Origin: Pseudomonas shahriarae
Lineage (GTDB): Bacteria; Pseudomonadota; Gammaproteobacteria; Pseudomonadales; Pseudomonadaceae
Direction of reading: 5' to 3'
Length of the DNA stretch: 64,000 nt
NCBI RefSeq assembly: GCF_014268455.2
Contig: NZ_CP077085.1
Coordinates: forward strand, 3,203,001 to 3,267,000
Shown: positions 55,189-63,857 of the stretch, piece by piece
Layout: each line of letters starts with the position of its first letter
Position numbering within the stretch: the first letter of the stretch is position 1
Made by a program: the position numbers and the translations under genes
The notes under the pieces: generated by a model
Database searches by the model: none
Told to the model about the DNA's origin: nothing
The model's input: only the letters and a program-made list of their open reading frames with translations

Positions 55189-56771
55189 CAGACCTGGCCC
55201 TGGCGTTTGAGCTCCAGGCGGCGCACGAACTCCTCCAGCACCAGGGAGTACAAGTCGTCCTGCAAGTAGGCGTCTTCGATCCCGGCGTCCATGTTCGGGT
55301 TGTCGTTGACCTCGATCACCACCACCTTGTTGCCGGACTGCTTCAGGTCCACGCCGTATAACCCGTCACCGATCAGGTTAGCGGTCTTGACCGCCAGTTC
55401 CACCACGGCCTTGGGCGCCTCGTGCACCGCCAGGGTCCGGCACTCGCCGTTGATATCCTGGCCGATGGCCTTGTGGTTGTAGATCTGCCAATGGCCCTTG
55501 GACATAAAGTATTGGCAGGCAAAGATCGGCTTGCGGTTGAGGACGCCGATGCGCCAGTCGTACTCGGTATAGAAAAACTCCTGGGCCAGCAGCAACACCG
55601 AGTGTTCGAACAACTCTGCCGTGGCGGCCAGCAGCGCCTCCTGGCTTTCCACTTTAATCACCCCTCGGGAGAAACAACCGTCGGGGATTTTCAGCACCAG
55701 GGGGAAGCCCAGGCGCTCGCCAACCCGTTCGAAATCTTCCGGTCGCTCCTTGTACAGAATTTCGGTAGCGGGCATGCCCAATTGATGGCTGTTGAGCAGG
55801 TCCGTGAGGTAGACCTTATTGGTACAACGCAGGATCGACGCCGGGTCGTCCATCACCACCAGCCCTTCACTCTCGGCCTTTTTGGCGAAGCGATAGGTGT
55901 GGTTGTCGACACTGGTGGTTTCGCGGATCAACAAGGCGTCGTATTCGGCCAGTCGCGCGTAGTCCTTGCGCTCAATCAGCTCGACATCAATCCCCAAACC
56001 CCTGCCCACCCGCACGAAATTTTCCAGGGCCTTGGCATTGGACGGCGGCAGCTGCTCCTGGGGATCATGCAGGATTGCCAGGTCATAACGGGCCAGGCGC
56101 CGGGAGCGCGGTTGACGCCAGATCCTGCGGCTGAAGTTGTCCAGGGCGTGGGCGAATTGATCTTCCTGATCATCGCGCAACTTATGCAGCACCCCGGACT
56201 TGATGCCTTCGATATGCCAGCCGTTATGCTTGCGAAACTCAACTAACAAGATCGGACAAGGAAACGCTTCAAACAACTGCCGGGCCAAATCCTGCAACGG
56301 CTCAATATTGGTTCGACCAAAATAAAGGGTCAGGGTAAAACCTTCGGTATTACTGTAGAGGTGATGACTCAATGCTTTGTCGAGGGTTTTATCCAGGTCA
56401 TCCAGGGCCAGGCCATACAAGGATTTTTTCGTCAATTCGCTGATGGTGCGCACCGACGGAATCACCTTGTGCCCCCGCGCCTCGGCCAGCAGCGAGCAGT
56501 AATAGCCATGCCCCAGGTACTTGTAGCTGCGGCACAGGTTGATGACCTGGACCCGTTTGCCGGCCTCGTTCTCCCGGGGGTGTTCGAGGTATTCCTGGGC
56601 AGTGACAATATCTTCACTGGGGAAGTACGAGGCCCAGTCTTCCTTGCGTTCTACAATAATCACAACTTGGCTTGCACTCTTGGGCGGTGTAGAAAAATAT
56701 CCGCCGGAAGTTATTGTCGCCGCGACGGTTTGCTCGGATACTTCTCGCCAATGACTTTGTACCGCTGACAT
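55185..56771 (-). CDS. RimK-like ATP-grasp ligase with RLAN N-terminal domain
   Basis: The 528-residue protein begins at MSAVQSHW; a longer in-frame reading to 56909 crosses the divergent gene. The N-terminal half (SASQVVIIVERKEDWASYFP, VINLCRSYKYLGHGYYCSLLAEARGH) fits the RimK-like ATP-grasp N-terminal domain. The C-terminal half is ATP-grasp: GFPLVLKIPDGCFSRGVIKV (nucleotide loop) and VVVIEVNDNPNMDAGIED (metal ligands). Such enzymes attach amino acids to peptides or proteins through amide bonds. It is operonic with the CorA-like gene and divergent from the GNAT/C39 gene. Confidence 0.9.
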   Translation of the reverse strand: MSAVQSHWREVSEQTVAATITSGGYFSTPPKSASQVVIIVERKEDWASYFPSEDIVTAQEYLEHPRENEAGKRVQVINLCRSYKYLGHGYYCSLLAEARGHKVIPSVRTISELTKKSLYGLALDDLDKTLDKALSHHLYSNTEGFTLTLYFGRTNIEPLQDLARQLFEAFPCPILLVEFRKHNGWHIEGIKSGVLHKLRDDQEDQFAHALDNFSRRIWRQPRSRRLARYDLAILHDPQEQLPPSNAKALENFVRVGRGLGIDVELIERKDYARLAEYDALLIRETTSVDNHTYRFAKKAESEGLVVMDDPASILRCTNKVYLTDLLNSHQLGMPATEILYKERPEDFERVGERLGFPLVLKIPDGCFSRGVIKVESQEALLAATAELFEHSVLLLAQEFFYTEYDWRIGVLNRKPIFACQYFMSKGHWQIYNHKAIGQDINGECRTLAVHEAPKAVVELAVKTANLIGDGLYGVDLKQSGNKVVVIEVNDNPNMDAGIEDAYLQDDLYSLVLEEFVRRLELKRQGQVW

Positions 56772-56863
56772 ATTGATTGATCCGCTAGAGAACTTGACCT
56801 TTTCTATTAAGCACGATCTTTCACGGAAGTCTCGTTTAGTTACGCAACTTTTACGGCGGTTAT

Positions 56864-57955
56864 ATGACTCTTTTCTTTCGCGTTGCAACCCTGGATGACC
56901 TGCCAGCACTGGTGGCCCTGGAACAGCACTGTTTCACCACAGACCGGCTGTCTGCCCGCAGTTTCCAGTGGATGATCAGCCGCGCCCATGCGCAGCTGCT
57001 GGTGGCCGAAAATACCGGGCAATTGCTGGGTTATGCCCTGGTGCTGTTCCATCGCGGCACCTCGCTGGCGCGCCTGTACTCCCTGGCCATTGCCGCGCCG
57101 GCCCGGGGCATGGGCCTGGGCAAGCAATTGCTGGCGCGCATCGAGGCCTGCGCCGTGGCGCACGACTGTGCGTACCTGCGCCTTGAGGTGCGCACCGACA
57201 ACCCTGGCGCTATTGCCCTGTATGAACACAGTGGCTACCGGCGCTTTGCCCTGATCAACGACTATTACGCCGACCATACCGACGCCCTGCGCCTGGAAAA
57301 ACGCATCCTCCAGCACACTGACGCACGGGCCTTGAGTGTGCCCTACTACCCGCAGACCACCGACTTCACCTGCGGCGCAGCCTGCCTGTTGATGGCCATG
57401 GGCGCCCTGTTACCTGGGCGTGAGTCTCTGCGCCGCGAAGAGCTGCAGATCTGGCGCGAAGCAACCACCGTGTTCATGACCGCCGGCCACGGCGGCTGCA
57501 GCCCCCAAGGCCTGGCCCTGGCCGCCTGGCGCCGGGGGTTTAAGGTGCGCATGCAGGTCAACGTGCGCGGGCCGCTGTTTCTCGATGGGGTGCGCGACCC
57601 GCATAAAAAAGAGGTGATGCGCCTGGTGCATGAGGGGTTCGAGGAGGATTTGGCCAACAGTGATGTGCAGCAGGTATTCGGCGGTGCGTTGGACCTGGCG
57701 CAGGTCCTCGGTGATGGCGGCCAGCCACTGGTGCTGATCAGCAGCTACCGGCTGACGCGCTCCAAGTCACCGCACTGGGTAATCGTGACCGACTGCGATC
57801 AAGAGTTTGTCTACCTGCATGATCCCGACGTGGACCATAGCCAGCATCGCCGCCCCATGGACTGCCAGCATTTGCCGGTCAGCCACGGGGAGTTCGAGCG
57901 GATGTGCCGTTTTGGCAGCCGTCAGCTGCGGGCGGCGGTGGTGCTATACCGGTAA
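56864..57955 (+). CDS. GNAT acetyltransferase / C39-like peptidase fusion
   Basis: The 363-residue protein has an N-terminal RimI-like GNAT domain (residues 1-150; acetyl-CoA loop ARGMGLGKQLL, followed by LRLEVRTDNPGAIALYEHSGYRR) and a C-terminal C39-type papain-fold domain. The latter has YYPQTTDFTCGAACLL (oxyanion Gln and catalytic Cys), HWVIVTD (His) and YLHDPDVD (Asp). It is divergent from the RimK-like ligase, a neighbourhood that recurs in proteobacteria. A plausible reading is modification and trimming of a peptide built by the ligase; substrates are unknown. Its 3' end overlaps sfnG by 12 bp. Confidence 0.9.
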   Translation: MTLFFRVATLDDLPALVALEQHCFTTDRLSARSFQWMISRAHAQLLVAENTGQLLGYALVLFHRGTSLARLYSLAIAAPARGMGLGKQLLARIEACAVAHDCAYLRLEVRTDNPGAIALYEHSGYRRFALINDYYADHTDALRLEKRILQHTDARALSVPYYPQTTDFTCGAACLLMAMGALLPGRESLRREELQIWREATTVFMTAGHGGCSPQGLALAAWRRGFKVRMQVNVRGPLFLDGVRDPHKKEVMRLVHEGFEEDLANSDVQQVFGGALDLAQVLGDGGQPLVLISSYRLTRSKSPHWVIVTDCDQEFVYLHDPDVDHSQHRRPMDCQHLPVSHGEFERMCRFGSRQLRAAVVLYR

Positions 57956-59050
57956 CGCCCTGGCGCTGCCGGTCGCCGCGGCCTTGGCTTCGAGTTCGCG
58001 CACCAGGGGCAATACGCGCTGGCCGAAATATTCCACCTCCTCCTGGAAGTGCAGGAAGCCCGCCAGCACCAGGTCCACCCCCACCGCCTTGAGCGCGACG
58101 ATGCGCTCGGCAATCTGCCGAGGGGTGCCGATCAGGTTGGTCTTGAAGCCGTCGTTGTACTGCACCAGGTCGGCGAAGCTGGACTTGGCCCAGTTGCCCT
58201 CACCTTCGGGCGAGGCCTTGCCCGCCTGCCTGGCGGCATCACCAAAGGCGTTGACGGCCTGCGGGTCGGCCTTGTCGATGATCTCGGCCAACACCGCCTG
58301 GGCCTCTTGCTCGGTGTCGCGGGCGATCACAAACGCGTTGACCCCGACTTTTACCGAATGGTGATTGGCCGCAGCCTTGGCGCGGATATCATCGACCTGG
58401 GCCTTGATCCCCTCGGGCGTGTTGCCGTTGGTGAAATACCAGTCCGACACCCGCGCCGCCATGTCCCGCGCAGCCCGGGAGCTGCCACCCTGGAAAATTT
58501 CCGGGTGCGGCTGAGTCAGGGGCTTGGGCTTGAGGCTGTAATGGTTGAACCGGTAGAAGTCACCCTTGAAGGTGAAATCGTCCTGGGTCCAGATGCCTTT
58601 CAACGCGCGGATAAACTCTTCGGAGCGCCGATAGCGCTCGTCATGCTCCAGCCAGTGCTCGCCAATGGCCTGGAACTCGCCCTTGAACCAGCCACTGACG
58701 ATGTTCACCGCCACCCGGCCTTGGGTCAGTTGATCAATGGTCGCCAACTGCTTGGCCGCCAGCGCCGGTTGCCAGGGCCCCGGCAGGATCGCGGCGATCA
58801 CCTTGAGTTGGGTCGTGGCCGCCAGCAACGCATGGCTGAAGGCCACGGATTCATGTTGGTATTCAGCACCATAGCCGGCGGTGAAACGGATTTGCGTCAG
58901 GGCATACTCAAACCCCGCCGCCTCGGCCAACTGGGCCAGCTTGCGGTTGTAGTCGATGCCCCAGTCGGTACGTTGTTCAACCTTGCTGACCACCAGGCCA
59001 CCACTGACATTGGGCACCCAATAGGCAAATTTCACGGCTTGCTGAGTCAT
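57944..59050 (-). CDS. sfnG: Dimethylsulfone monooxygenase SfnG
   Basis: FMNH2-dependent luciferase-family monooxygenase of 368 residues. It converts dimethylsulfone to methanesulfinate in the sulfur-starvation pathway. Recognised by overall sequence: VKFAYWVPNVSGGLVVSKVE split, NIVSGWFKGEF, GGSSRAARD, and VLAGFLHFQEEVEYFG. Start preceded by GAGGTGCCGAACG. The flavin reductase partner (SfnF) and regulator SfnR are not adjacent, but a sigma-54 promoter lies upstream. Confidence 0.93.
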   Translation of the reverse strand: MTQQAVKFAYWVPNVSGGLVVSKVEQRTDWGIDYNRKLAQLAEAAGFEYALTQIRFTAGYGAEYQHESVAFSHALLAATTQLKVIAAILPGPWQPALAAKQLATIDQLTQGRVAVNIVSGWFKGEFQAIGEHWLEHDERYRRSEEFIRALKGIWTQDDFTFKGDFYRFNHYSLKPKPLTQPHPEIFQGGSSRAARDMAARVSDWYFTNGNTPEGIKAQVDDIRAKAAANHHSVKVGVNAFVIARDTEQEAQAVLAEIIDKADPQAVNAFGDAARQAGKASPEGEGNWAKSSFADLVQYNDGFKTNLIGTPRQIAERIVALKAVGVDLVLAGFLHFQEEVEYFGQRVLPLVRELEAKAAATGSARALPV

Positions 59051-59088
59051 CGTTCGGCACCTCGCACACAGGGAATGTACAGGGGTAG

Positions 59089-59104
59089 AGCAGCAAACGT
59101 GCCA
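59089..59104 (-). promoter_or_regulatory. Sigma-54 promoter of sfnG
   Basis: On the minus strand TGGCACGTTTGCTGCT matches the -24/-12 consensus (TGGCACG-N4-TTGCW) with one change; GG and GC are exactly 10 bp apart. The start point would fall about 28 bp before the ATG. Fits the known sigma-54/SfnR control of sfn genes. Confidence 0.75.
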
Positions 59105-59317
59105 GGGTTGGCAAAGCCCCTGGGCTGGGGCGTTTGCGTGCCGACCGACCTATCGGCCATGTTGCCCGGGCGGGCTATTTGTCAGATCACTGTTGGTAGC
59201 GCAACACCGTGGCGAGGGATGGAGCGTGTGCAACAGTCGCCGTAACATTCGGTTATAGGTAAGCTATCGGACTTTCGCGCAACCCCTTCTGCGCCTCGCC
59301 GAAAATAAGTCGCCTCC

Positions 59318-60097
59318 ATGCCTTTTGAACTCAGCGTTGACCTCACCACCCTGGCCATTCTGGCCGTGGTTGCCTTTATTGCCGGTTTTATCGACGCCAT
59401 TGCCGGCGGCGGTGGTTTGCTCACCACCCCGGCCCTGCTCACCGCCGGTATGCCGCCCCATTTGGTACTGGGCACCAATAAACTGAGTTCGACCTTCGGT
59501 TCGGCCACCGCCAGTTTTACCTTCTACCGGCGCAAGCTGTTCCATCCGCGCCAGTGGGTCCATGCGATCGTGGGCACCCTGGTCGGCGCGCTGCTGGGGG
59601 CCATCGTCGCCCATTACCTGCCCGCCGAATGGCTGAACAAGATGCTGCCGGTGATCGTCTTCGCCTGCGGTATCTATCTGTTGTTTGGCGGTACGCCCAA
59701 GGCGCCGCTGGACGCCGATGCGCCGATCAAGAAGAAGTGGCAGTCGACCCAGGGTTTGGCCCTGGGCTTCTACGATGGCGTGGCCGGTCCCGGCACCGGC
59801 GCATTCTGGACCGTCAGCACCCTGCTGATGTACCCCGTGGACCTGGTCAAGGCCAGCGGCGTGGCGCGCAGCATGAACTTCGTCAGCAACGCGGCGGCGC
59901 TGTCGGTGTTTATCTTCAACGGTTCGGTGGACTGGATTGTCGGCCTGAGCATGGGCCTGTCGGTGATGGTGGGCGCGTTCTTTGGCGCACGCAGTGCCAT
60001 CAGCGGCGGCGCCAAATTCATTCGCCCGGTGTTTATCACCGTAGTCCTCGGCCTGACCGTGCGCCTAGCCTGGCAGCACTGGTTCAGCGTGGCCTAG
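59318..60097 (+). CDS. TSUP (TauE/SafE) family permease
   Basis: The 259-residue membrane protein has about eight helices in two homologous halves ([23 protein letters not shown] and [17 protein letters not shown], the paired TSUP signatures). TauE/SafE proteins move sulfoacetate, sulfite or related organosulfur anions. The neighbouring sfnG suggests sulfur metabolism, but the genes are divergent and this is only suggestive. Its last 33 bases overlap the convergent nudC. Confidence 0.9.
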   Translation: MPFELSVDLTTLAILAVVAFIAGFIDAIAGGGGLLTTPALLTAGMPPHLVLGTNKLSSTFGSATASFTFYRRKLFHPRQWVHAIVGTLVGALLGAIVAHYLPAEWLNKMLPVIVFACGIYLLFGGTPKAPLDADAPIKKKWQSTQGLALGFYDGVAGPGTGAFWTVSTLLMYPVDLVKASGVARSMNFVSNAAALSVFIFNGSVDWIVGLSMGLSVMVGAFFGARSAISGGAKFIRPVFITVVLGLTVRLAWQHWFSVA

Positions 60098-60898
60098 ACG
60101 GCGCGCCACATACAGGTCGATAAGGTAGCGGGCAATCGAGCGCGAGGCCGGCAACGGTGGCAACTGGTGGATATTGAACCACTGCGCATCTTCAATCTCG
60201 TCGGCCTGGGGCACGATTTCGCCACCGGCATACTCGGCGTGAAAGCCCAGCATCATGGAGTGCGGGAACGGCCAGCACTGGCTGCCCACGTACTGGATGT
60301 TCTGCACCCGCACCTGCACTTCCTCGTGCACTTCGCGGATCAGGCAGTCTTCGGCAGATTCCCCAGGCTCGGCAAACCCGGCCAGGGTGCTGTAGACCCC
60401 AGTGACGAAACGCGGCGAACGCGCCAGCAGAATCTCATCGCCACGGGTGATCAGCACAATCATGCTCGGTGAGATGCGCGGGTAACTGCGCAGGTCGCAG
60501 GCCTGGCAGAACATTGCGCGCTCGCGGGGCACCTGCACCATCGCCTGGCCGCAACTGCCGCAAAAGCGGTGCTCGCGGGCCCAGGTACCGATTTGCGCGG
60601 CATAACCCAGGACTTTGTACAGACGGTGATCGCCCTGCAGCATAAACGCCCGCAGGCCCTGCCAGCGGCAACCCGGCACATCGCCAGGGCTGTTCAGCTC
60701 CAGCAGGTACACCGGCTCGCCGTCCAGATGGCCGATGCCATGTTCGGCCATCACCGACAGGTCCTGGCGCTTGAGCCATTCCCGGGGAAACAGCGGCCCG
60801 TTGTCATCGAGTAAAAAACCTTCGCGACTACGGGCCACAGCCCAGCCGCCGGGGGCGTCGTTGTCCAGCAGCGTTGTGGTGATCCAGCCTGGGGTCAT
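60065..60898 (-). CDS. nudC: NAD(H) pyrophosphatase / RNA decapping enzyme NudC
   Basis: Nudix hydrolase of 277 residues that cleaves NADH to NMNH and AMP and removes NAD caps from RNA. The zinc ribbon (CGSCGQ ... CQAC), the Nudix box [23 protein letters not shown], and the NudC-specific motif, here SQCWPFPHS against the usual SQPWPFPxS, are present. It follows the dienoyl-CoA isomerase gene by six bases on the same strand. Confidence 0.94.
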   Translation of the reverse strand: MTPGWITTTLLDNDAPGGWAVARSREGFLLDDNGPLFPREWLKRQDLSVMAEHGIGHLDGEPVYLLELNSPGDVPGCRWQGLRAFMLQGDHRLYKVLGYAAQIGTWAREHRFCGSCGQAMVQVPRERAMFCQACDLRSYPRISPSMIVLITRGDEILLARSPRFVTGVYSTLAGFAEPGESAEDCLIREVHEEVQVRVQNIQYVGSQCWPFPHSMMLGFHAEYAGGEIVPQADEIEDAQWFNIHQLPPLPASRSIARYLIDLYVARRLGHAEPVLPG

Positions 60899-60904
60899 AT
60901 TCAG

Positions 60905-61717
60905 TCAATCCACGAATTCGGGTTTCTGCTTGCTCATATGGGCCGCAATGGCCACGCGCAGGTCGTTGGATTGCAACATAGCAGCGTTCCAGGTGGCAAC
61001 GTATTCCAGGCCGTCGTTGATGCTGTGGTCACGCATATAGCTGATCATGGCCTTGGTGCCGGTGACGGCAATCGGCGATTTGGCGGCGATTTGCGCGGCA
61101 AGGTCCATCACCCCGGCCAGTAGGCTGGCGTGGTCGGCAAAGGTGCGGTTGACCAGGCCGATGCTGCGCGCTTCTTCGGCGCCGAAGGTGCGCCCGGTGT
61201 AGGCCAGTTCGCGCAGCATGCCGTCACCGATGATACGTGGCAGGCGTTGCAGGGTGCCGACGTCGGCGGCCATACCGATGTCGATTTCCTTGATCGAGAA
61301 TTGCGCGTCGTCAGCGGCGTAACGCATGTCGCAGGCGCTGATCAGGTCGATGGCGCCGCCGATGCAATAGCCCTGGATCGCCGCCAGTACCGGCTTGCGG
61401 CAATTATCCACGGCATTGAACGAGGCCTGCAGTTGCAGGATCTTGCGCCGCAGCAGGCGCGCATTGCGTCCCACGTCCTTGCCAAATTCGTTGGCCACCG
61501 AGGCCAGCATCATCAGGTCGATGCCCGAGGAAAAATGCTTGCCGGCGCCGCTCAACACCACGGCGCGTACAGCGTCGGTGTCGTCGATCCATTGGAAAAT
61601 CTCGACGATTTCGCTCCAGAACGCCGCGTTCATGGCGTTGATCTTTTCCGGGCGATTAATCTGCACATGGGCGACGTTGCCGTGGAGTTCGACGACAAAG
61701 GCTTGGTATTCGGACAT
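60905..61717 (-). CDS. Delta(3,5)-Delta(2,4)-dienoyl-CoA isomerase (crotonase family)
   Basis: Crotonase-fold enzyme of 270 residues, start MSEYQAFV with AAGGATCACTGCC upstream. The oxyanion loops GAGKHFSSGIDL and GYCIGGAIDLISACDMRYA are clear. KEIDIGMAADVGTLQRLP matches the active site of ECH1-type dienoyl-CoA isomerases (Glu and Asp acid/base pair), not ordinary enoyl-CoA hydratase. It handles odd-position double bonds of unsaturated fatty acids in beta-oxidation. Confidence 0.88.
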   Translation of the reverse strand: MSEYQAFVVELHGNVAHVQINRPEKINAMNAAFWSEIVEIFQWIDDTDAVRAVVLSGAGKHFSSGIDLMMLASVANEFGKDVGRNARLLRRKILQLQASFNAVDNCRKPVLAAIQGYCIGGAIDLISACDMRYAADDAQFSIKEIDIGMAADVGTLQRLPRIIGDGMLRELAYTGRTFGAEEARSIGLVNRTFADHASLLAGVMDLAAQIAAKSPIAVTGTKAMISYMRDHSINDGLEYVATWNAAMLQSNDLRVAIAAHMSKQKPEFVD

Positions 61718-61855
61718 GGCAGTGATCCTTGACTGGCGGCTGATAAGGGCCGAACTATAGCAAGGGTGTATCAGGGCCGGTAAGGCTGTGCATGTGCCAA
61801 AAGCAGGACTGCATAAAAACACAAACCCGCTCCAGGCAGACAGTTGCCGGTGTTT

Positions 61856-63151
61856 TCAGGTGGGCAACCATAGCCGCAGGCGTGCGCCGCCCAGTGGCGA
61901 GGCCTGGGCCGTGAGTGTGCCGCCTTGTGCTTCCACCGCCCGGCGGCTGATCGCCAGGCCCAGGCCGAAGCCGCCGGTGGCGCGGTCGCGGCTGCGGTCC
62001 AGGCGGTAGAACGGCTCGAAGATCCGGGCGCGCTGCTCTTCGGGGATGCCGATGCCATCGTCATCCACCCAGATTTCACAGCCCTTGGCGCAGACCTTGA
62101 CGCCGATCTGGATCCGTCGCTCGCAATAGCGCATGGCATTGCGCAGCAGGTTTTGCAGGGCACGGGCGGTGAGGCGTGGGTCGAGGGTAAAACGCTCCAC
62201 GGCGCACTCCAGTACCACATCAATCACGATCTCCGGGTTCTCCAGCTCGTCGTCGATGCTGCCCAGGATGCTGTCGATAAACTCATCGAGCACCACCTCC
62301 ACCCGCTCGGGCAGATGCGCCGGGTTTTGCAGGCGGCTGTAGGACAGCAACTCCAGCACCAGCTCATCCAACTCGCGGATATGCGCCACCAGGCCTTGCA
62401 GGCGCTCGCGGCTGGCGGCCGGCTGATCTTCGGACAACGCCAGGGCCAGGCCGAAATCCAGGCGGGTCAGCGGTGTGCGCAGTTCGTGGGACACCGCGTT
62501 GAGCAAGTCCCGCTGCTGGTTGAGCAGGTGCTCGATGTCGTTGGCCATGGTGTCGAACACCGCCGCCAGGCTGCCGATGTTGGAGCTGGGGGGAATATGC
62601 GTACGCTCCTCCAGGCGGCCCCGGCCCAACTGCGCTGCGGTGACCTTGAGGCGCTCCAGGTCGCGCCAATGCGGGCGCAGCCAGATCAACAGGCCGCCCA
62701 GCAACGCCGCGCCGATCAGCACGTTCATGGTCCAGTACAGCAGGTTCATGTCCAGCGGGTCGGGGGGGATGGTCAATTTAACCGCCAACTGCCCATTGAG
62801 CGGCGAGCTGATCTCCTCCATCCAGCCCCACTCCCCCAGGCGGATCACCGGCTTGCCCTGCTCCAGCAGTCGCTCCTCGTCGGGTGTGTAGCGGGCGTCC
62901 TGGCGATGCATCAGTTGCACCTTCAGCGGCGCAAAATCCCGTGCCAATTGGTCGGTGACCTCGGACCAGCGCTCCACCGGCCGGCTGTGGTACTGGCGCA
63001 CGATCAGGCTCTGCAAGCCACGGGACTGCTCGATGTTGTAGTTCATGTAGCGGTCGTGGAAGACCTCGATGATGCCCATGGGGATCAAGTAGATCGCTGC
63101 GCTGTAGGTCACGATGGTCAGCAGGTAGAGACGGATCAGGGCGCGGAACAT
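61856..63151 (-). CDS. Sensor histidine kinase (RstB-like)
   Basis: Membrane kinase of 431 residues: helix 1 (IRLYLLTIVTYSAAIYLIP), periplasmic region of about 105 residues, helix 2 (MNVLIGAALLGGLLIWL), HAMP, then the H-box AVSHELRTPLTRLDF with His222, N-box LQNLLRNAMRY, G1 DDDGIGIPEEQ and G2 GGFGLGLAISRR. It begins four bases after the response-regulator stop. The layout and the partner resemble the RstAB system; the stimulus is unknown. Confidence 0.92.
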   Translation of the reverse strand: MFRALIRLYLLTIVTYSAAIYLIPMGIIEVFHDRYMNYNIEQSRGLQSLIVRQYHSRPVERWSEVTDQLARDFAPLKVQLMHRQDARYTPDEERLLEQGKPVIRLGEWGWMEEISSPLNGQLAVKLTIPPDPLDMNLLYWTMNVLIGAALLGGLLIWLRPHWRDLERLKVTAAQLGRGRLEERTHIPPSSNIGSLAAVFDTMANDIEHLLNQQRDLLNAVSHELRTPLTRLDFGLALALSEDQPAASRERLQGLVAHIRELDELVLELLSYSRLQNPAHLPERVEVVLDEFIDSILGSIDDELENPEIVIDVVLECAVERFTLDPRLTARALQNLLRNAMRYCERRIQIGVKVCAKGCEIWVDDDGIGIPEEQRARIFEPFYRLDRSRDRATGGFGLGLAISRRAVEAQGGTLTAQASPLGGARLRLWLPT

Positions 63152-63155
63152 GGTG

Positions 63156-63857
63156 TCAGCATTCCCACTCGGAGCGACTGAACAGGTAGCCTTTGCCCCA
63201 TACCGTCTTGATCTTGCGCGCCTCGCCGGCATGGTCGTCGAACTTGCGGCGCAGCTTGGAGATGGCCACATCCACCGAACGGTCGGTGCCGTTGAACTCG
63301 ATGCCCCGCAGGCGCTGCAGGATCTGGTCGCGACTGAGTACTTCGCCGGCATGCCGGGCCAGCACCACCAACAGGTTGTATTCGCCGCTGGACAGCTCCA
63401 CCGTCTGCTCGCGCCAAGTCACGGCGCGTTCCGACAGGTCAATGCACAGGTTGCCCATCAGGATCTGGTCGTTGGCCGCCTGTGGCTCGCTGAGGCTGCT
63501 GCGGCGCAACAGGGTGCGCACCCGGGCCAGCAGCACCCGTGGCTCGCAGGGTTTGGTCACGTAGTCGTCGGCGCCCATTTCCAGGCCCAGCACCTGGTCA
63601 TGGCTGTCATCGCGGGCGGTGAGCATCAGGATTGGCAGGCCGGCCGAATCGGCGCGCAGCAGGCGGCAGACTTGCAGGCCATCGAGGCCAGGCAGCATCA
63701 GGTCGAGGATCACCAGGTCTGGTGGGTTGAGCCTCGCCCGTTCACGCACATGGTCGCCACGGCTGAGCACATTGACGTGATAGCCATTGCGTTCAAGGTA
63801 ACTGGCAATCAGCTCGGACAGCGCGGCGTCGTCTTCGACCAGGAGGATGTTGGGCAT
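63156..63857 (-). CDS. OmpR-family response regulator (RstA-like)
   Basis: Response regulator of 233 residues: receiver with Asp9/Asp10 (VEDD), phospho-Asp52 (VILDLMLPG) and Lys in TKPCEP, then a winged-helix DNA-binding domain (LSSGEYNLLVVLARHAGEVLS, SVDVAISKLRRKF). It is the first gene of the pair with the sensor kinase. Confidence 0.94.
   Translation of the reverse strand: MPNILLVEDDAALSELIASYLERNGYHVNVLSRGDHVRERARLNPPDLVILDLMLPGLDGLQVCRLLRADSAGLPILMLTARDDSHDQVLGLEMGADDYVTKPCEPRVLLARVRTLLRRSSLSEPQAANDQILMGNLCIDLSERAVTWREQTVELSSGEYNLLVVLARHAGEVLSRDQILQRLRGIEFNGTDRSVDVAISKLRRKFDDHAGEARKIKTVWGKGYLFSRSEWEC

Noticed and set aside
56772..56909. N-terminal extension of the RimK-like protein
   Set aside because: It would overlap the divergent GNAT/C39 gene and the shared promoter region, and the sequence is unlike the family N-terminus.
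63159..63352. N-terminal extension of the histidine kinase
   Set aside because: It overlaps the response regulator in another frame; the true start MFRALIRLYLL begins directly with the first membrane helix.
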